DNA from: Linepithema humile
Lineage: Eukaryota > Arthropoda > Insecta > Hymenoptera > Formicidae
Direction of reading: 5' to 3'
Length of the DNA: 64,000 bases
Assembly: GCF_040581485.1 (NCBI RefSeq)
Contig: NC_090128.1
Coordinates: 28,364,931 to 28,428,930 of the forward strand
The notes below the pieces were generated by a model. It searched no databases and was not told the DNA's origin. It saw only the letters and a program-made list of their open reading frames with translations. Each line of letters begins with the position of its first letter. The stretch's first letter is position 1. Shown in pieces: positions 12,414 to 26,500 of this stretch. A program made the position numbers and the translations under genes.

Positions 12414-12603
12414 ATGTTGCACGCTCCCGACGCACGGTGGCATATCTCCCTTTTGCTCCTTTTAATTATAACAGCTGTCCCAACACGCGAACTCGACAAC
12501 ACCGCGAAGATTTATGAAATCATCCGGGATGTGCTTTGCTCCGGCGCACTGCCGGCGCACTTGGATTACTCGTGTCAGACCGTGTCCGATTTGATGTACA
12601 GAA
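12414..12603 (+). CDS. Candidate first exon of a secreted or membrane protein
   Basis: The ATG-started frame begins with a short polar stretch, then a hydrophobic run HISLLLLLIITAV (residues 10-22) and a small-residue site near PTRELD. This is a textbook signal peptide. The mature part carries two cysteines (residues 42 and 54) and a helical-looking IYEIIRDVL segment. A donor, AGAA|GTAATA, at 12603 leaves phase 1; without it the frame runs to a stop at 12729-12731 through AT-biased, less protein-like sequence. Codon bias is good but not extreme. I do not recognise the family; an extracellular receptor or secreted-factor N terminus would fit. Because of the signal peptide it may belong to a different gene from the other exon-like blocks. 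Confidence 0.4.
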
Positions 12604-12788
12604 GTAATACACTTATATATTTCCTAGTTCTTACCTCGTTAAAATATACGAACCGTGCGAGACACGCGGCGTCGACGGACAGCGCGAACGAGGGAGAGAT
12701 CTTGGAAAGCAGACATTCAACAAATATTTGAAAGTTTTTGTATACATGCAAAACCTAAAAATAATCTGTGGCAAGGATCTGGCTATTC

Positions 12789-13207
12789 TACACACAGAAA
12801 AACATCATTCTATTGCTAAGAAAAGTAATTACTCGGCTTTTCTTTTTTTAAGTAACAATTATCTTTAATAAAGAATATTTTCTTGATAATAGTCTTAAAA
12901 TATACTTATCACAAATTTTTGATAAACTCATTATCATATATTCAAAAGAAGTAATTATTTTTTGGTGAAGAATATTATAAAATTGTATCGAAGAAAAGTC
13001 AGATTTGGCTAATTTAATAAGCAAATAGAATTCTTTTTTAAATTTAATATTCTTGATTGAAGTATTAAACTTACTGGGATCAAAATATATTTTGAATAAA
13101 TTTGATGCTTATGATGAACTTACGATAGATTTGCGGATATATGAACTTATAAAATACTTAAAACAAGTAATATTTACTTAAATACAGTATGTATTTTTCT
13201 GTGTGTA
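12789..13207. mobile_element. MITE-like non-autonomous element with TA and short inverted ends
   Basis: TACACACAGAAAAA at 12789-12802 is the exact reverse complement of 13194-13207. The outer TA on both sides reads as a target duplication, leaving 12-bp terminal repeats CACACAGAAAAA on a roughly 415-bp body. The body is extremely AT-rich, has no ORF, and contains short internal near-repeats of AAGTAATTA. This matches a TA-targeting miniature inverted-repeat element of the Tc1/mariner type. It is not derived from the mariner at 2361, whose ends differ. Only one copy is visible here, so family status is inferred from structure alone. Confidence 0.55.
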
Positions 13208-16200
13208 TAAAGAAAAATGAGTAGAAAGATTTCATAATATGCTAGTTTTAAAATCTGAGACTTTGAAAATGTGAAAATTCTTTGAAACTTAAGAATTTAG
13301 TAATAAAAGTTGTTACTACATAAACTTTTAAAAAAATTTCGACAGAATAGTCTTTTGATATTTCATTACAATTCGCGTGAAAATTTATGGCTTTTGCGCA
13401 ACTAAAACGCGAACAACGGTTGTCCGAGTAAATTTGCGCAGGTGTCACGGAATTATTTCATGCGTCTATTGGGGATACGTAATATTAGCTTTGTCCTGGT
13501 GCATTTGTATCGGTAAGCCTTGTACTTTCGAATACTAATTTGCTTTCCAGTGCCAGAACGAACGATCTACAAGAAACTGCAGGCACAATTGCGAAGAATC
13601 AGCATAAAATTACTCACGAAACTGCGAACTATTATGCCGCAATTTTTTGCTAGCGTTCTTAGAAATTTTTCAACGTGTAGATACTTTTCTACCAGATAAT
13701 AAATGTAACCTACTTCGGACGCTAGTAGAATTAATTGAATTCGAGCAGCGACGAGTAATTAAGTGCTTTAAAAATATCACTAATAGTTAAATAACTATCC
13801 TTCTATCTTAAAAAAGGCATTTAAAGTCGGTACTCGTGCATTTATTGTTGCCGCTTTTTCCTGGTTGCTAATTAGTTATCTCGATACGCGTTATGCGTTA
13901 TTTCGTGCTATAAAGCGAATCTTGCATACTTTGACTTTCATATTTTGAGAAGGTTAGTGCAGGTATTTTTTTTATTACTTTTGTGTTTTATAGAAAATGT
14001 AAAAAGTGTTTTCTTAGATAGAGTTATAATATATTCCTTTGCAATCAAAAGAATGAATAGCGCGCGTGCGTCTAGTATCTTAAAAATATTGCAATGTTCA
14101 TAAAATATTCATAGCTTAGAATACAATGGCGTTATTACTGCATTATCGATATTGCAATTCTGCGAAACGGACACTTTAATAATTACTTTTTTATAAGCAT
14201 GTGATAAAAGTAATGCTGAAATGATAGCAATTTATCGGAGCGCCGTGAGAGCGTTCTAATCGAAATTATTGCTTTCTTGGGTTGTATGCATGGTCACGTT
14301 ACGATGATTTACCACCACGATATGTTATAATGCATCTGCCTGTTACGCCATTCGCTTATACGAAGTGAGATGGGTATCGATAGAAAGTTAAGGTCACGAT
14401 AGAAGCGCGCGGGGTAAACGTTTCGCTGAATAAGACACGTTTAAATCCAAATCCCACACGTACCATTGTCGCACAATGCATATTACTGGAATGCAAATCC
14501 AGCTTTTCCCAGATCTGCTAATTTCTCCCATGCGCCATTAAGGATCGTTGAATTATTCAAAGCGCGAGATAATAATTTACGAAAAACCGTAATCTCGTAT
14601 TTACACGCAACGAAATTAGGTTACTTATTTTTCCGTCCGCAACTTTAATTAACACGTGCAATCAATATTTTTCGTTTCATTATATATCATGCTAATGTAA
14701 GCTCTATTTTAGATACGCACATCCGAGTAATTTAATGAAACCTTGCCTCGCCATTATTATTACACATGAGCGCGCACGAGACTGTTTGCATCATCGCGAT
14801 TACTTCACGGCATAGTCATATTCTTACATACATATATCACGACAGAATTGTTTTTAGCGATCACGAACCTTGACTCTTTTGCTTCATGCTATTCTTTCTA
14901 CTCTAAAAATTTCTAGAGTATTTTTTTTTATTCCGAAAGGAATTGAAACCTGTCAAATACATGTCTGATCTATACGACCATATCTACTTGCCGTAGAATC
15001 TTTTATTCCTTCGAGTTAGCTATTACTATTTTTTTCTATATTTGGACTAAATGTTGGATATAGAATTTATTTTATTAGTGATTGGTTTATTTAAATGATT
15101 GTTGCTTCAAAGAATACACATTTTGGCTTTGTGATTCGCCGAAAATACTAGCAATATTTTTCAGCAGCTGCAAATATTTGGAGAAATATGTGACGACAAT
15201 TTTGTTTACTCTTCCAATGACCGAACTTAATAAAAGAATTGATTTTAACGTTAACTTTTTGGAAATGCGCATCAGTTGGTGTCAAAGCGCGCCTTGAACG
15301 AGGGTAATTTCTTTGTTCCCGGTCGTTTATTCCACTCGATCGCATGCTCGGACCAGATTGCAACCAACGGTAATCTGATCGCCCGTAGTTTAATTACTAT
15401 CCCGGAAGGGCGATTCGTTGCGAGTCGTGTGACCGAGACGCGGCGCGCGCGTCATCTTTTGCAAGTTCAAGATTAATGTCACGTTGATAAGCTGCACAAA
15501 ACGAGAGCCCGTTCGGTTCGCTACCTTTTTGTTTTTTCTTTTTCCGAGGACGATGTGTCACCGTGACATGTGAAGCATACATATATGCTAATGAGATGAT
15601 ATTCTTTCCGTCGGCCAACTTCCGCGATCAAGACTAATGGGTTGAGTCTTGGACGCGGTTTGCGATAAGCGACGCACACATCGCAAGTGTGTCACAGTTA
15701 TTGAAAGCTTTCGCGGTGAAACATGGCCAGCTAAAGCATTTCGAGCGAGCTGGAGCCAAACCGTCGCGGCCTCGTGCAATTTCTCGTTTTTCTCGCCTAC
15801 GTTTTCGATGTCAGTTTTTTCGTGCATCACGCTTCCCCTGATTGCACAACGGTTCTTTTGATAAATTAGGTTTTTTTTTAACAAAAACCTCGATTTGTCG
15901 GTTCGATTATTCGACAGAATGCAATTAAAAGTTCGGGATTTTTACAATGGGTGTGCTGTTTGCGAATAATGTAAGCTTCAGATAAAAACAATTGGTGGGG
16001 GCAATTGAAACGTAAATTTAGAAAGTTCTGCGAATCAAGGAAATTGCTTATTCTATTCTTCTCATTCCAACATCACATGTCGAGTATTTAAGATTACATC
16101 AGCGGTTGATGTCAAATAGCAAGTATTAAAATATTTAATTTGATTACAGACATTTCCTGTTGGATTTATGAAATTGGCTCGTTTTGTGTTTATGAATTGT

Positions 16201-19200
16201 ATCGTTATCGCGCTAATGACATCTACGTAGAGTTACGCTTTGGGCAATTATACACGGAGCGTTCCCACGTTACATCGAATTATTACGACGGCTGTGAGCG
16301 TAGGACGTAATTCGAACAGAATTTCGTAGCTAATGAAGTGAATCAACGTAACACACACAGGGCTGTAACCGCGCCTTGTGTAGCGAGGTCTTTTGTAATT
16401 ATGCTCGAGGAAATGCACGAATTTGACCGAGCCTCAAAGTCAGGAAACACGTGTCTCGCGACGAAACACATAATCGATGTATGTAACAAGGTGAATTCGA
16501 CCCGAGTTCGTCTTGTTACACAATCGCGTTAGGCGCTCCCGGTCGCTTTTGTCGTGGCAACTCGCCGTTTGCGCAAGCTATCAATTGTGCGACAAAAATT
16601 GTGCGAAACAAACGGCTAATTTGCATCATAAATGTAATCTAGTCGATAGCGGTTGACAAAAACATCAATCGATTGAGGTTCGATCAAATTCTGCGCCAAG
16701 CTTTGTCGTCGTCAAGACTTTTCGACGAAAGTACGATATTGTAATTTTTTTGTTTACTTTAATTCTCGAACTGATTGAAACATTATGACAGTTAGCTTCT
16801 CGTAAAATCGAGTCTACCTCGACATTATGTAAATACGCTCGTGTTTTGTTAGCGAAGTTTTATGGGGGTCGTCAAGTTGCGAAGCGGCTCAGTGCAACCG
16901 GCATGAATCACTGCTTTAAACGCGCAGCCTTTCGCAGTCAAGTATGCCTTTCAGCCGAAGTCTACGCGATGACTTGATGATGGAATTATGGAGATATTTA
17001 ACGGTCGATAACCATTCTCAATGGCGGCGGTGACATTAGGTTTCTCTCGGTGCTCGTAAAGTGAGGATCCTCGAGAGAATATCGAGACGTGCCGATATAA
17101 AGGCGCTGCTGTTCTCCGAGCGGCAACTTACCGATCGATTGATGCAACACCGACTAAGATACATACGAGTTCACGGAGAGTGTGACAATAAAACTGTGTT
17201 TGTGCTACTCCGAAAGAAATTCTATGCTATAATTAACGTTTTAATAGCTGGCGACTAGGTTTTTTTTTTCTTAATGCGCTTTTATGACGAGTCGAGCCGT
17301 GTTCGCCGAGGCTGCCTCATGGGTGAATAATTCGCGTACAAAAAAATCTTATCATTGTAATCGTAAATGAACTTTAAAATCGATGAGTTTAAAATAGATA
17401 GCATACTTCCTTTACTCGCACACTTAGACACGTGTGATTCAATTATGAGTTTCGTATGAATTATTATATTAAAGACATCGTTAACACAAGAAGCAAATAA
17501 AATTTAAGTTTAATCAAATATTTGCGAATTCAAGACAGCTATCTGATATTATTAATTTTTTTAAGAGAGAGTCTCATTGATTGCCTGATCAATACGAGTT
17601 GGCTCGATGAAAATTTTTATTGAGCAAAAAAATGTGCTGATGTATTTTCATTGTAGAATTTCGTAAGAGAAAAACAGCGCTATTAGCTTCCCACGCGCTT
17701 TGCGGCGATTCATTGTTCAACAAGACGAGAACGTGGAACGAGAAATATTTATGTCTCTCGTATTCCGCAAAAACTCTATTTTCCGTTTTCAATTTTCCGA
17801 AGGTACTCACATAATTTGCAAAAGTGCGTTTTAGTTTTCCCCTTTAGCGTTTCTCTGCATGACGCGCAATCTTGAAATTGCCTGTAAACATGCCAGTACG
17901 AACTTGCATAGAATTTACGCAAGTGCGTATGATCGGCAGGAGTGTCTATTGGCCGAGCGAGTCTCGCGATCAATACCGTCAACTTTGCCCTCATTTCATT
18001 AATCTTTTATACGCTAAGCTAGATGTCATTGTCTTTTGTCGTCGTATCGTAAAAAATCTCAGTTTTTTCATTCTTTTTCGCAATTTTTAATTCTTTTGTA
18101 AATTATTTTTATTTATAACCGTTTGATACTATTTGCAATTTATATTTATAATTATTTATAAATTATAATGTCGGCTATTTTTAGTATACCTACAGCGATA
18201 TGAGCTAATAGTTTTTGCAACTTGAAGAATTTTACGAATAGGTACAATGAGCAAAATAAATATGGAAATTCTCACGCAAGTGCGCATTTAGTTCACTTGA
18301 CTTTTGGAATTCACGATTGTTTACTGAGCAAATGGCACACTTTTATGCCACGTGTAAGCTGACTTCAACATATCCGGTTGTCGATCTACGACTGCAAAAT
18401 TCCATTACTGAAGACGATATTGCTCATTCGAAGACCAGTTTGTGAGCGGAAGCTCGGTGGTCTGGTTAAACGCGTTACATATGTTTCACCAGCTTGACAA
18501 GCATTTATTTTATCTTGATCATTCACTTGACTCTGCTGCCACTCTACTACTTTTCGCTATACGGCTTTTACATTTTACCGTTTCAAATGACTTTCTGCGA
18601 AGAAACTTCGTGTGACGTCTACACACGCACCGCAGATAGTTACGCAACTATACGTAAGAAAATTACGCGAGTAATTATAAATATTTCCCGTCACACACAA
18701 GATCGCAGAAGCCTAAATAGAATTATGTCAAAAGTGGAATTTATGCTTTACATGTATAACGAGGTAGCAAAGCAAAATGCATAGTTACGTCAAAGAAGCA
18801 GACAGATAAACGATACGTAGCGAGCACGCGGAGAGACGTATGAAAAGAATCACAGAGCAAAGGCGAAGGTAATTTCACGCTGTCCTGCTCGATGGCTAAG
18901 TCCGTACACATGTAGGTATCGATCGCACGATCGAGCAAGAATGTGCAATGCCGAACCCGCTTCGTTATTATCGCGAGACACGTAACAAAAGTGACTGCAA
19001 AATTACACATTTGCACACACCGTCTTTAGCGCAGCGCGTGTTACGCCATTTTCTGCTCAGCTTCGTACTACCGCATTCGAATCTAATTGAATCTACCCGA
19101 GTCTGACATTACTTCAGATGTACAGCTTCGCAATTTCATGATCGTCCGATAGAAATTTCAACGTGCGCAGTGGCCCGTAATCGGCTCATTAAAAAGCGAT

Positions 19201-20354
19201 CGCACATGTGCTTTTTCCATACGCGCATTAGTTAATACATTATACACTCACATTATCGTATGTTAATTGCAATTATTTTCTTTGCAAAATTATGGAAGAA
19301 ATATTTTTTATTTTACACGATGATAAAGCATCCGCGATGTTTCACGTTATTTCTAACACGCAAAATTCGAAGAAAAAATTATTTTCGGCGAAACGATGCT
19401 TTCCATCACAGAACTATTATCGGGGTTATTTTGAAAATCTTACAGCAAATAGCTTCATAAAACTCAAGTATTTCCTCGCGTGCGTTTCTTTGTCCGATTG
19501 AATCGACAGCGCGGGAGCAGGTTCGCTAACCTGTTTTTCGCGGTGTAGGTCTCTGTTTGTCGATGAATTTCGACGGATGATGGGCGTATCCGGAAATTCG
19601 TGGCTCGTGTGCATTGGTTCGCGGTCAGTATCGATCTTTATCGCGGCTCATTGTCTCAGGGCAAAGACGGGTCACGAGTGGCGGTTTATCAGGGGGTTAA
19701 TCTCGACTCCGCCCGTTATATCGGCTACCGTGTAATCGACTGCTGCGCCCTGAAAGAAGGAAAAAAAAAATCGGAGAGAGCCTGTTCGTGAATCCTGCCA
19801 TGTCATGCCGTTTCATTCGCGATAGAAACTTCGCTACCGCAATTTATTCCTGCAAGTTGTCACGTTTTTGCACTCTTGAGGGGTCGTATCTATTTAAACT
19901 TTTATTGATCTTTGAATACTGATAACGAACGGAATATATGCACAAAATGTATATACACGTACGTCGTTGAAATATGTTTAACATGTTATGGAATATATAA
20001 TTAGAGCTATTAAATATGTCAATCACGCGTTGAATTTTTTCATATCTTATTACAAATATCTCTCTTATGAATTTTTAGTCATTTTATTGATAGAATTGTT
20101 ACGCATCGCGCACGGTAATGCTAGTGCACGAATCGAGCGAGAATGCTTAAGAGGATTCCACGAAATGCAGTCGTAAATGCAAGAGTTCCCATTGTTCTTC
20201 GTTCAGAGTGTTGAAGTCACAAGACGAGGAATCGTTAGTATTACAAGACCGGATCTTCGCTTGCTTTCATTTCCTTTTCTTTAATATCACCGTGATTTGT
20301 CATCGTATCATGCGAGCGTCTCGACGTGGGTAAACTGCTAATGAATTATACAGA
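13208..20354. other. Long non-coding stretch
   Basis: No gene, RNA gene or element can be supported. Open frames are 60-98 codons, mostly paired on opposite strands and without codon bias. An acceptor-like TTTGCTTTCCAG near 13541-13552 and a duplicated ATTGTGCGA motif near 16586-16607 stand out, but neither leads to a coding-like block. It is probably intron. Confidence 0.45.
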
Positions 20355-20579
20355 ATGTCTCAGGATATCGCTTACCCAGGCAATTTTCAGAGAAGCACAA
20401 GTAGCTTAGAAGTAGACGTCTGCATTTATCGCGGCAGATGCTTGAAGAATGCAGCAAGTGTTGGCCCAATTGCCCAAAATTTTGTTGCAGAGTCCATAGG
20501 TCATCTTGTTAGGGCCGCTCCAATTAGCGGAAGAGCCTTAGTTGCCGCTGCAGCGGCAATTTACGTGCAAACAAGATAG
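20355..20579 (+). other. Short ATG open frame of uncertain status, 74 codons
   Basis: The frame starts MSQDIAYPGNFQRS and ends in an Ala-rich stretch before TAG. It has a cleaner amino-acid composition than its surroundings and opens with a true ATG. Third-position bias is weak, no splice sites or domain are seen, and there is no neighbouring exon. It is more likely chance than gene, and is listed only because it is one of few ATG-initiated frames in this stretch. Confidence 0.15.
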
Positions 20580-23500
20580 AAATATCGCTTCGTTTCAATC
20601 CGGTTTCGGGCGAGATAATAAATTTCTGCGTTAATTTCTCACAAACCGTCCAAGTTAGAGCGATAAAACTTTATATGCGGTTCGCACTATTAATCCGGCG
20701 AAACTTTTAACTACTTGAGAGCAATTTTAGAGCCTTTAACGAGGTCTTGCCCGAATGCAGTAAGGAATCCTTGTGCGCAAGGAGGTTGAAAAAGCACGCG
20801 GTAAGTGTCCCCTATTAGGAAAATCCACTTCAGACGGACACCCCGCCAGGCTGCCTCGTCTTCCTTATGTCGGCACCACGTCGCTCCTTCGAGAGAAAGT
20901 GCGCCAAGCTCCAAAGCTCCCCGATGCGTGACTAACGTTTGGAGCGGCGGGTTGCGTGAAGTTCGATCGATCGCTCGGGAGCGATTGACCGGTGCCACTT
21001 TTTAAGCCGGATCCGTAAACGCGATTTATGTTTCTTTTATTGTTCCCCTTAGCGCACTTTCGCGCGAATTTATCTCGCGCGCGCTTGCCGGACTTGCGAT
21101 GCAAGCTGATATCGCACGGTTTCCTCGATAAAGTCGCTGCGCCGTGATTAGCAAAGTTCAGTGCGTTACGGATAGAACGGAAGAACGAAATTAAAAAAAC
21201 GCAGATCTACGATTGAATCTTGCCTGCTTCCGCTCGAGGCAAAGCGAATTTCGCTATCTTCTCGTGCGATTTGCACGAGCGTAAAGGACGAGAAGCCCTT
21301 TTGATTCATTCTGACAACCTAGATGGATTTGTTGTACTTAAATTCATTCGACGCGGTATTCGAAGCTTTCCCGGTATTTTCTGGTGAAGTTCAATTTCCT
21401 GGTGTTCGCTTTTGTGTTATCCGATAATCGGGGAAGAATGTTCCGGTATTCCTTCAACCTGGAGACAACGTTCTCAAGATAAGCAATTTGAGAGCGACTC
21501 GTTGCATTGAAATTCACCGCTGCTTTGTACAATCTTAATGCAAATCGCTATTTCGAAACTAGGAAGATTAACTCCGACTCTCACAGAATCTGGCATTGTA
21601 ATTTGTAGGGAAAAGGCACTTCTTCATAGAGCGTACATTGGTTTCATGACAGGGTGTAATCGTGATTCGTACGAGCTTACTCATCTTCTTCGACTCCGAC
21701 TGACTCACACGGTTGAAAATGCACGCGTCCAACGCGTCCGTTAACAATGATAAAAGACATTCGCCGAAGTGCTGTCTATCTATTCTCGCTCTATTCTCTA
21801 AATCAATCATCGCGCATTGTTCAACGAATATTTATCTCAAACGCACACGCATAGCAAGTTGCTTACAAATTCGAGAATTTTTATGGAAATTCTCTTGATT
21901 TTATCTCTCATTTAAAAAAAGATTACATATAATTTTAATATAATATAAACAGTCGTGAAATGCAATTAGAAAGGAGAAGGAAAATCTTATTAAAAACAGA
22001 CGCGTTTATTAGCATTCATCGTCATCCTTTCACTTGTTTCGCTTTCAACGTTTAATTAAATGTTACACAGAATTGCGACGCGCGTTATAATCATATGCGA
22101 AATATGTAATTTGAGAGATGCGCGATGACTAGGAAGTTTGCGTGAGGGATGAACGAGGTATTGTTGGGAGTTCTTTTGGGCTGTAATTAGATCCTGTTCG
22201 GGACATCGTGAGTGGAAAACTTTCATCTCGATGCCGCGGCTTATTACGGCGCGATGATTTATGAATAGCGCACGATAGCGCGTCGCACACGACGTAATTT
22301 ACAACGGAACTGAATCTATATCATAGTGTAGTTCAACTTCTCAGCATAATGGACCTCGGCTTCTTCGACGGTTCATTAATCTGTAACAATAAACTCTTTC
22401 GAAAGGACTTGTTTCGAAATACTGACTTGGAATTCTAAAAGCATCCTCGAACTTCATAAAGGTTGGCAAGCGCCAATGATAAGAAGTCGGCTTGTTATTG
22501 GTCGAGAAGTTTGGAAACTTATGAAATTACTCGTCTACACATTTCCTGTTGCTGGCACTAATTAAAATTTTGAGAATTGTATGTTGTGTGAATTATGCTT
22601 GTCAACTATAATAACAATAAAATTAAATTTATTTAATGTGAATTTAATACATTATATTTGTAAAAAATTTAAAGGAGAGGAATTTATAGAGACAAAGTAG
22701 TATTAATTTTTGGTTTTAAATATTTCTATTTATACGGAAAACATTTTACTTATCGAAGATGCAGATTGCGTGTTTAACAATCGCGCCGATTATTGTTATA
22801 TCATTCTTTATATAACTTTATTGGTACAAAGTGCATGTTGAATATTTACAAAAAATGAGAAACAGTGTTATGCAATGATATACGAGTCACGAGAATTTTA
22901 TTTGACATTCAGGAAACTCGGTTACCTTAGAGAGAAAAGGTTTCTTTCGGCGCGATAATGCACCAAAATCGATTGTTAAGGCCGCTACGGACCGGTAAAA
23001 AGATTCCTCCGGCCGGCGATCGGGAGAGAAACCGGTTTCTCTCGGCGGTTCAGCACGTGCCCAGTGATGAGACACCGTCGACATGAGGAAGCGAGACGCG
23101 TCTCTTCCCAATTTATTTCTTGCTTTCTCCGTCTGACTGATCCTTTCACGCCCACGGTGTCACATTTTTATTAAAAACAAACGATTTGTCAGATTCTGAC
23201 GGCCAACTATCTCGTTTATGACACCTTGCGCCTTAGTAATGTAACGAACGTGTCTCTCGTTGCAGACACGTAATAAAGACATTTTCTTCGCGCAGTAATC
23301 TTACGCAATCTTAAATGAATATTTTAATCGTGATAACTATTAATTTTATCAGCAGGAAATTATTACGCTATTTGATTCATTTAATTGTAAAATTTATAGA
23401 TATTCCATTTTAGTCTATAATTGTAACAGTATGTTTAAAATGGAAACTCTAAGAGATCGGTGCAGAATTAAATCTTTATTTATCTCCGTTTCAAAACAAC

Positions 23501-26500
23501 TTTCAATGTTTAGAGCCGTGTTAAGTGCCATTGCGACCCGTAGATCTTCTCGGTACAAGCTGAATTGTTGTGGAGAACTGTAGAGAACAGGGCGGGACAA
23601 GGCGATGATCACGAAGGGCGCAGTTGAGGAAGACGGTCGGACGGTCGGTCGGTGGTTGCCTTGCCTTCTAGACGTGTTGTTTAAGCTGCGGGGGCGAGAC
23701 AATCCGCCCACATCGTTGCGAACGAGTCGTCGTCTCGTTTAACATTTTCTTTCTACCCTTCGTGATCAACAAAAATCTGGCGAATCATTAATGGTTGTAA
23801 TTCAAGGATCGTTATATTGTCAGCACCACTTGTACCGATTGTACTTGAAGAAATCAATAATCATGCTGTGGTTGCGCTTGCCTTCGATGCAAACCTCGTA
23901 TTGTCGCAGCATTTCTATATCTATACATATAAGTCTTATAGATTTATACACGTGAATAATATTTTTCTTGGCAAAAATTCTTCATAATGTGATTTTCTTC
24001 ATTATAACTCATATTTCATAATTTATGCAATCAAAGAATAAGTCTTACATGTTTCTTTGCCAGGAAAAATAATTATTCAAGACTCCGAATACTGCTTTTA
24101 GAATTTTCTCACTAATTCGAGCTGAAGTGAAATATTTTATCGATTGTGTTTTAATTGTTGATTATGTTTTGTCTAAATGTTTATTTGTAAAGTGCATTTT
24201 CAGCTGAAGTATCATGACCAAAGATTGCAAAACAGATTTCTGTTTTGCCATAGAGATGGTACAGTAGAAATCTTGGGACTAGCAAATGGTAGTCGCGTTC
24301 GATCGACGATAACCCAACCGTTGTCGGTAACCTAGGCTGTTGCGTTTGCGTTTCGTGGGCGTCCGTGGGTATGCACGCTGTAGTTATCCACGTAATCATC
24401 GTACAGTACTTCAATTTCCCCCGATAGTTATTGATAAAATATGAAAAGTGTGTTGCTATTCTCTATAATCACATCTTGACAACATTACGTTCAGTCATAA
24501 TCAGTCAATTAATTATGTTGTTGGCAACGTTTGTTTATTAGTTTCATTCTGCGTTCGCTAACGAAGCATTTCTCATATATCATGATTCGTCATTTCAGTT
24601 TCTATCTCTTCATGATCATGATAATTAACCACATTATATGAGAGTGACATTGCAACGTTAATAATGTTAAAAAAAGATAATAACACGCGAGGAAATATCT
24701 GACGTCCATGAAAATCTGGACATTGCTTTCGCTCGATGTTGCATAATCTCTTCCACTTCTAATTATGCATAATCTCTCTAGCATCGAGCTAATTAACTGC
24801 AATTTACGGCCCGACGCAAGCGTGTCGCGCACTCGTAAAAAGCCTGGCGTCTCTTTAACGAGTCGAGCACTCATGATGGAGGCTGCGTTCTACCCTTCGC
24901 CTTTTCTCTCATAATTTTGTTTCCAATGCAGTTTCCGCTGACTGTGTTTTAAGAAAATTAATTCTGTCTGCTTTTCGATCTCAACCTGCTCTCATTAGTG
25001 GTTTCTTTAAATGCCACGTGGATATGAAAGGTTTGGCGAAAATTTTTGCGGAAAATTGTTTTTCGGTAGATGAGTATTTTTTTTTTAATTATTCCACTCT
25101 ATAATTAAAACGGATTTTTATTTCTGTAATTATATATTATCATTTATTCCTTTCTTTCTATCAAAAATTTGTCACTTCGGTTCTCCGTGGAATAACGATC
25201 GTTATTATAAAAGAGTTTGCATTGTTATGCGAACGAGTGTCGGTGAACATCGACGATCGATCAGCAACGAAATAAAAACAACCGACATTTTACAACGCAT
25301 GCAACGTTATGCTATAAGGTAGCGAGAAAACTTGAAGTGAGAAACAAAATATAGCCACGATCGCGACCAAGATTTTTCCGATTCGCGCCGCACGCACGGG
25401 AGGCTCTGACCCACATTTCAACCGAGGTATTACTTGAACTCCATCACCTGGTTCCTACGTCACTTCTTGCGCCAGCAACTGCATCACACTCATTGCAGAC
25501 GAACAAGGGTACGCTTCTTTGCAGAAAGTCGGAATATAATGACCGGCAACCGTAAGTCGAGAGCGGGAATAAAGAAAAAGAGGAAGAACCAATCATGTTG
25601 TCTTAGCCCGCTATCACGCGCGGAATTCAATGCCGTTCAACTAAAGTTGGCCTAGTTCTCCAGTCAGTTGACTAATTCGTGCCAAAGTATTCATTTCCTC
25701 TTCTGAGAGAGAGAGAGACTCAATCTGTAACTTGGCGAGAGGAATTTCTCGTAAGATTCATCAAGCGCCGATAATTATTGTGACGATCGTTTTCTCGCTC
25801 GCGACGCGACGAAAAGCGATTTGCGCGCGTATCGTCTGTGCGACGAAACCGCGCGAGATGAGAATTAATCGAAATCCTCGCTCCAGATCCTTCTTTCTCC
25901 ACGCTGTCGTCCGTTATACCGCAGCGCGAAAGTTATTTCAGCCTGTCACCGAAGAAAAGACAACGCTGTCTCGCTGCTTGCGCGCTCAGATGAATTGCTT
26001 CGAAAATATAAATTCCATTCTGATTTCCTGGCCTCGCTTCCGCCTACTCTCCGTTCCGATCGTCATTCCGGTCGGCGGAATGCAAAGAAACGTCGATCGA
26101 TTATGCATACGAGCACGAAAGGAGATATTGCGGGTCGCTCTCGATGCTGCGAGACCTTTTTGCTCGGCCTTAGATTATATCTGATGGCCGGGTTATTATT
26201 TCCCGCAACATTGTTCATCAATTACTGCCCAACGAGAATGTAAAATATTCTTTTAAAACTTTAAACAATAAACTTATAATCTTGCAAATAGGATAATTTA
26301 TGCATCAATACTTGTAAATGTATTCTTTCAGTTAGGAGTTTATTTATTCAGAAAAATTGACAAACATTGACACAAAAGGAAAACGAAAGGTATAAAAGTA
26401 CATGATTGTAGAAGCGAGAGAATCTTTTCCTTCCAAGGACTTCCAGCACGCTTCCTTTGCAGATGCGTCAAATGATCTTGATCTAATATATCGAGATACC

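Noticed and set aside
20711..20998. 95-codon minus-strand frame with partly coding-like codons
   Set aside because: It opens with GTG rather than ATG, an equally open plus-strand frame overlaps it, and no donor or acceptor defines an exon.
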